Origin: Phoronis australis
Taxonomy: Eukaryota > Phoronida > Phoronidae
Assembly (NCBI GenBank): GCA_002633005.1
Contig: NMRA01000015.1
Coordinates: 1,302,346-1,346,310, forward strand
DNA: 43,965 nucleotides
Direction of reading: 5' to 3'
Below the pieces are notes generated by a model. It worked only from the letters and a program-made list of their open reading frames with translations, searched no databases and was not told the origin of the DNA. Positions 41,001 to 43,965 of the stretch are shown here, in pieces; within the stretch, counting starts at the first letter, position 1, and the number at the start of each line of letters is the position of its first letter. The translations under genes were made by a program, and so were the position numbers.

Positions 41001-42340
41001 TGAAAGAGTAACGTTTTTGCACCATCTTATAACGGAAGGTTGCTTATCATCTTTGTGCCATTTTGTAGATAAATCAACATCCAAGATTTATTAACTTTAT
41101 TCCTAACCATGAGTTTGGTCTTTCAAGGTCATTGGAAGTAGTCCTAAATAGCGTCTATATGAAGGTCACACATGACTTCCCATGATATTAATTCAAACAT
41201 TAAGACCGACTACAGTCGTGAGTAGAATATATAAAATCTACAAAAAACATAGAGTAAGACCATAAGGACATTTAAAAACGGATTAAAAAATCAGGAGTCT
41301 ATATTTACCCTAAATCCTGATGAGAATTAACGGCTTTCAGCGTGACTCCCTTCAAGTGCAATATTGTCAACTAAAAGCATAGGTGAACATAACCATTGGA
41401 TATGCTGTAATGGCGTAACCACATGTAATACAAGAGTTGTGTGCGTGTTTGGGAAATCCAGTTCTTTATAATGTCAATCACAGACCTGGATCCTTTTAAG
41501 GAACTACAAGTGGCGACTGTACGGAGTGGTTTTCCAAAATATTTTTTTGAAAATTGGGAGCAGGCGTTTAGCAGAACGTAGGTTTCAATCCAGGGAATGC
41601 GTCAAGTATATTCGTCTTCCACTCTACTTGAAGAGTTTATGCCGAGTAATTCTGCTTACTACCGTCCTGTTAGAACTATAACATCCAACTATAGGATGAA
41701 ATTCATGGACACAATAAACAATTAAAGCCCAAAAGCGCTTTAGGAAATTCGGCTGTTTCTATGGTTACAATTCAGTCATTACTGGATTGTCATGAAGGTA
41801 CTTCGTGGCGACACAGATGCATTATATGTTTGATATAATGAACGCAGGTCCATTAAATGTTACAAATTAATATACACCTGTCTTAAAAATAAAAGCACAG
41901 GCGATGTATTGTCTCGGTTTGTTAATAAATGCCATCATTATCAACTACACTTGCATAATTTTTAAAGTGAGAAGTTGAATTGATGAAGATGTCTTGGCAG
42001 AGGTTCGACTCTTATAACTCTCACAGTAAAGGGTCGTGTCTACAGTAGATCCAAGTCCCACTACTTTCCTTGTTATCTGTTTGGAGCTGTTAGCATTATA
42101 GGAACTGAATTTATGTGTACACAAGGGCATATATGACGGTGTGCTCGAGTGCTGCAACAGTCAATCAACGGCGAGAACACTCACACATGACCTTGTATCC
42201 GTGTATGTTGGACCAGGTGAACAGGGAAGGTATACGGTACCTGATAACAAACATATGGTCAAGAGTGGAACGCAGTTAACTAGCTCGAGACCTCTTCTCC
42301 TTCGTTGCGTAGCCATTTGTGTCCATGCATTTGCTGTCTC
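38011..42340. other. About 4.3 kb without a recognised gene
   Basis: Overlapping open frames on both strands at 40006-40500 have no recognisable domain. Nothing else exceeds about 70 codons. It may hold the 5' exon(s) of the lectin receptor gene, but I could not pick one out. Confidence 0.4.
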
Positions 42341-42344
42341 TCCT

Positions 42345-42610
42345 AAAACAGATAGTATTGTATGTTTAGCAAATAACACCTACATTGGAGAAACCAAGAG
42401 ACCGTTCCTTACCAGATTCGAAGAACATCTGAAACTAGACAGACCAACAGCCGTGGGGGAACATATTTTGGCGACTGGGCATACCATCTCTCTTGCGTCA
42501 TCCAGGATCCTAACCTAGCTCAAAGAGGCCATAAACATCAGCAGTCAGCGCCCCCTCTTAAACCGGGACAGAGGACTCCACTTACCCCCGTGTACTCCAG
42601 CATTCTTAAC
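42345..42610 (+). pseudogene. Penelope-like element relic, GIY-YIG endonuclease end
   Basis: The plus frame reads DSIVCLANNTYIGETKRP, then TRFEEHL, TAVGEHILATGHTISLA and RIL. After an in-frame TAG at about 42516 it continues LKEAINISSQRPLLNRDRGL and HLPP. The spacing YIGET...R...EH...A..EH...TGH...EAI...LNRD.GL matches the GIY-YIG nuclease C-terminus of Penelope-like elements. The GIY half is degenerate, the stop breaks the frame and no reverse transcriptase is upstream, so this is a 5'-truncated dead copy. Confidence 0.8.
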
Positions 42611-42904
42611 GAGCGAAAGGCGGGGAATCCCTCATTCATCGACAAAGACCTGCCAACAACCAACCACGTCTCTAAGTAAGTGACCATTTTATATACTACA
42701 ATGCCTCTAGAGACCAATGACGAACCTATTCTCCAACAAATAATGTGTATAGTGGAAACGCGTGCGCGTCGTTATACCATCGCCCTGGCGACATGACTTC
42801 CCAAGAAAGTATATCGAGTGATCGGGCATTACCAGCAATATTGAAACCGTGAATTGCGCATGCGCGAAAATCACTCAGTTAGCCCCCTTCAGAATACATG
42901 GGAT

Positions 42905-43268
42905 TCGCAGAAAACACAGCGTGAGGGTCTTATTTATGAATCAATCACATTTGCCGATAGCACATAACATAGATAAGTATTTTGTTAAAAACGTGGCCAA
43001 GTTTCAACAAAATTGGAAAAAATTTTATGTTTAACATGGTATGGCCAAAGTTTTGGCTTATTTCGTCGCTTCGATCAGTGGAATCGCCGCTAAAAACCCG
43101 AAAGTGCATGTGAGAAAACGATAATTTTCGACCAAGCCTTTCATGTGCGGTTAGTTGCCGATAGACCCAACAGATGTCAGTATAATCAAGATTGAAATGT
43201 AGAATTTTGAAGAAAATTAGACAAAATTTTGTATTTAACATGGGGTCGCCGAAAATTGCCAATTTTGG
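42905..43268. repeat. Imperfect tandem repeat, about 190-200 bp unit
   Basis: Two units share AGAAAAC at the start, TTGCCGATAG, AAAATT(G/A)GA(C/A)AAAATTTT(A/G)T, TTTAACATGG and a GGCCAAAGTTTTGG / GCCAATTTTGGCC end (about 42905-43060 and 43110-43268). Divergence is high. Confidence 0.6.
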
Positions 43269-43269
43269 C

Positions 43270-43900
43270 CTTTTGATATCAGTTTATCGTCATAGACTAT
43301 CATTAGTGGGTCTAGTTAATTCGAAGTTTTTGGTTAAATCACTGATAATATTCACACCAGTATACTAATAAACGTTTTCTCTATATATAACAGTTTGATT
43401 CCAATGCTTAAGTAGGGCGTACAACAGGGATTGGCCCTTGACCGGCCCAGCCCATAGTATATGGGAGCTAAGAATTCAGCTCTAGGCCAAAGTAGCTATG
43501 TGCATAAAACTCGATCAGTCACCTAAGGTGTTTACGATCCACTTCAGAGAAAAAAAAAATCGTTGTACCTAACAATAATTTGTTTCCGAGTACTTCGGGC
43601 ATGGTTTAAAATTGAAAGGGGTCATTACAAGTTGAATTTATGAGAATTGTATTGTTGCATTACGAACTGAAAACTAGTCGATTGACGGGTAGTGCGAGAT
43701 AAGGCAACGAGTAAGGACAGCTTTGATTTGCTTACGAGTAGTGACTCATGATATTGGCCAGACATCTGTAATGCTATGTTTTGTCTTTCCTTTTCAACGG
43801 AATATATTTGAACTTTGGTAATTTTGGGCTACAAAATGTAGAACCTTCCTGGGTGCTTCTCTCCAGTAGACACGCGGAGAGTGAAGCGCAAACTTGTCCA
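43270..43900. other. No recognisable gene
   Basis: AT-rich sequence at the right side of the window; nothing recognised. Confidence 0.4.
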
Positions 43901-43905
43901 TAAGC

Positions 43906-43952
43906 GATGACCTAGTTTACGCAGAGAACCTGGCGGATGACCTAGTTTACGA
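43906..43952. repeat. Direct repeat at the window edge
   Basis: GATGACCTAGTTTACG occurs at 43906-43921 and 43937-43952, a 31-bp period. A longer array may continue past the window. Confidence 0.7.
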
Positions 43953-43965
43953 ATTGCTGGTAATG

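Overview
The window is AT-rich animal nuclear DNA. Coding exons are split by introns with canonical GT/AG sites. The intergenic DNA is crowded with MITEs, a solo LTR, non-LTR and Penelope-like relics and decayed satellites. There are no operons, no Shine-Dalgarno spacing and no CRISPR. The gene content (a long LRR-Ig membrane receptor in one exon, and a multi-CTLD mucin-like membrane receptor) fits a marine invertebrate, possibly a deuterostome such as a lancelet, but the sequence alone does not fix the species. Several N runs show that it is a draft assembly.

Two genes are well supported. (1) 5593-8391, plus strand: a 932-residue single-exon type I membrane protein with about 29 leucine-rich repeats, an LRR C-terminal cap, one Ig-like domain, one transmembrane helix and a short tail. 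A TATA box and a CCAAT box lie just upstream, and the promoter-proximal module is duplicated. (2) 25365-37189, minus strand: twelve exons that I joined by splice sites and phase. They encode three C-type lectin-like domains (each split over two exons) separated by Ser/Thr-rich linkers, then a transmembrane exon and a cytoplasmic exon with an NPAY motif. Ten of the twelve exons are symmetrical phase 1-1. The joined frame is open for about 829 codons. The signal-peptide exon and the final exon(s) were not found. Both proteins look like surface receptors of the kind used in invertebrate immunity or adhesion; that role is inferred from the domains.

Layout: 1-4.7 kb, nested repeats (repeat R1, two MITEs, repeat R2, and a solo LTR carrying heat-shock elements). 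5.2-8.8 kb, the LRR-Ig gene. 9-10 kb, a direct duplication flanking ACC-rich DNA. 10-15 kb, no recognisable gene. 15.1-16.9 kb, second R2 copy with a MITE, then a LINE reverse-transcriptase relic. 17.4-21.1 kb, a 72-bp tandem repeat, a tRNA-like SINE head, and two inverted copies of an element with a 21-bp minisatellite. 21.9-23.6 kb, a decayed triplication and a MITE. 25.4-37.2 kb, the lectin receptor gene, with MITEs, the second R1 copy and a satellite in its introns. 37.2-44 kb, mostly unassigned, with a Penelope-like GIY-YIG relic at 42.3-42.6 kb and tandem repeats at the right edge.

The most informative mobile-element evidence is internal to the window. The R2 copy at 15.6 kb is the empty site for the solo LTR in the R2 copy at 3.4 kb. 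Four MITE copies each carry their own 5-bp target duplication.
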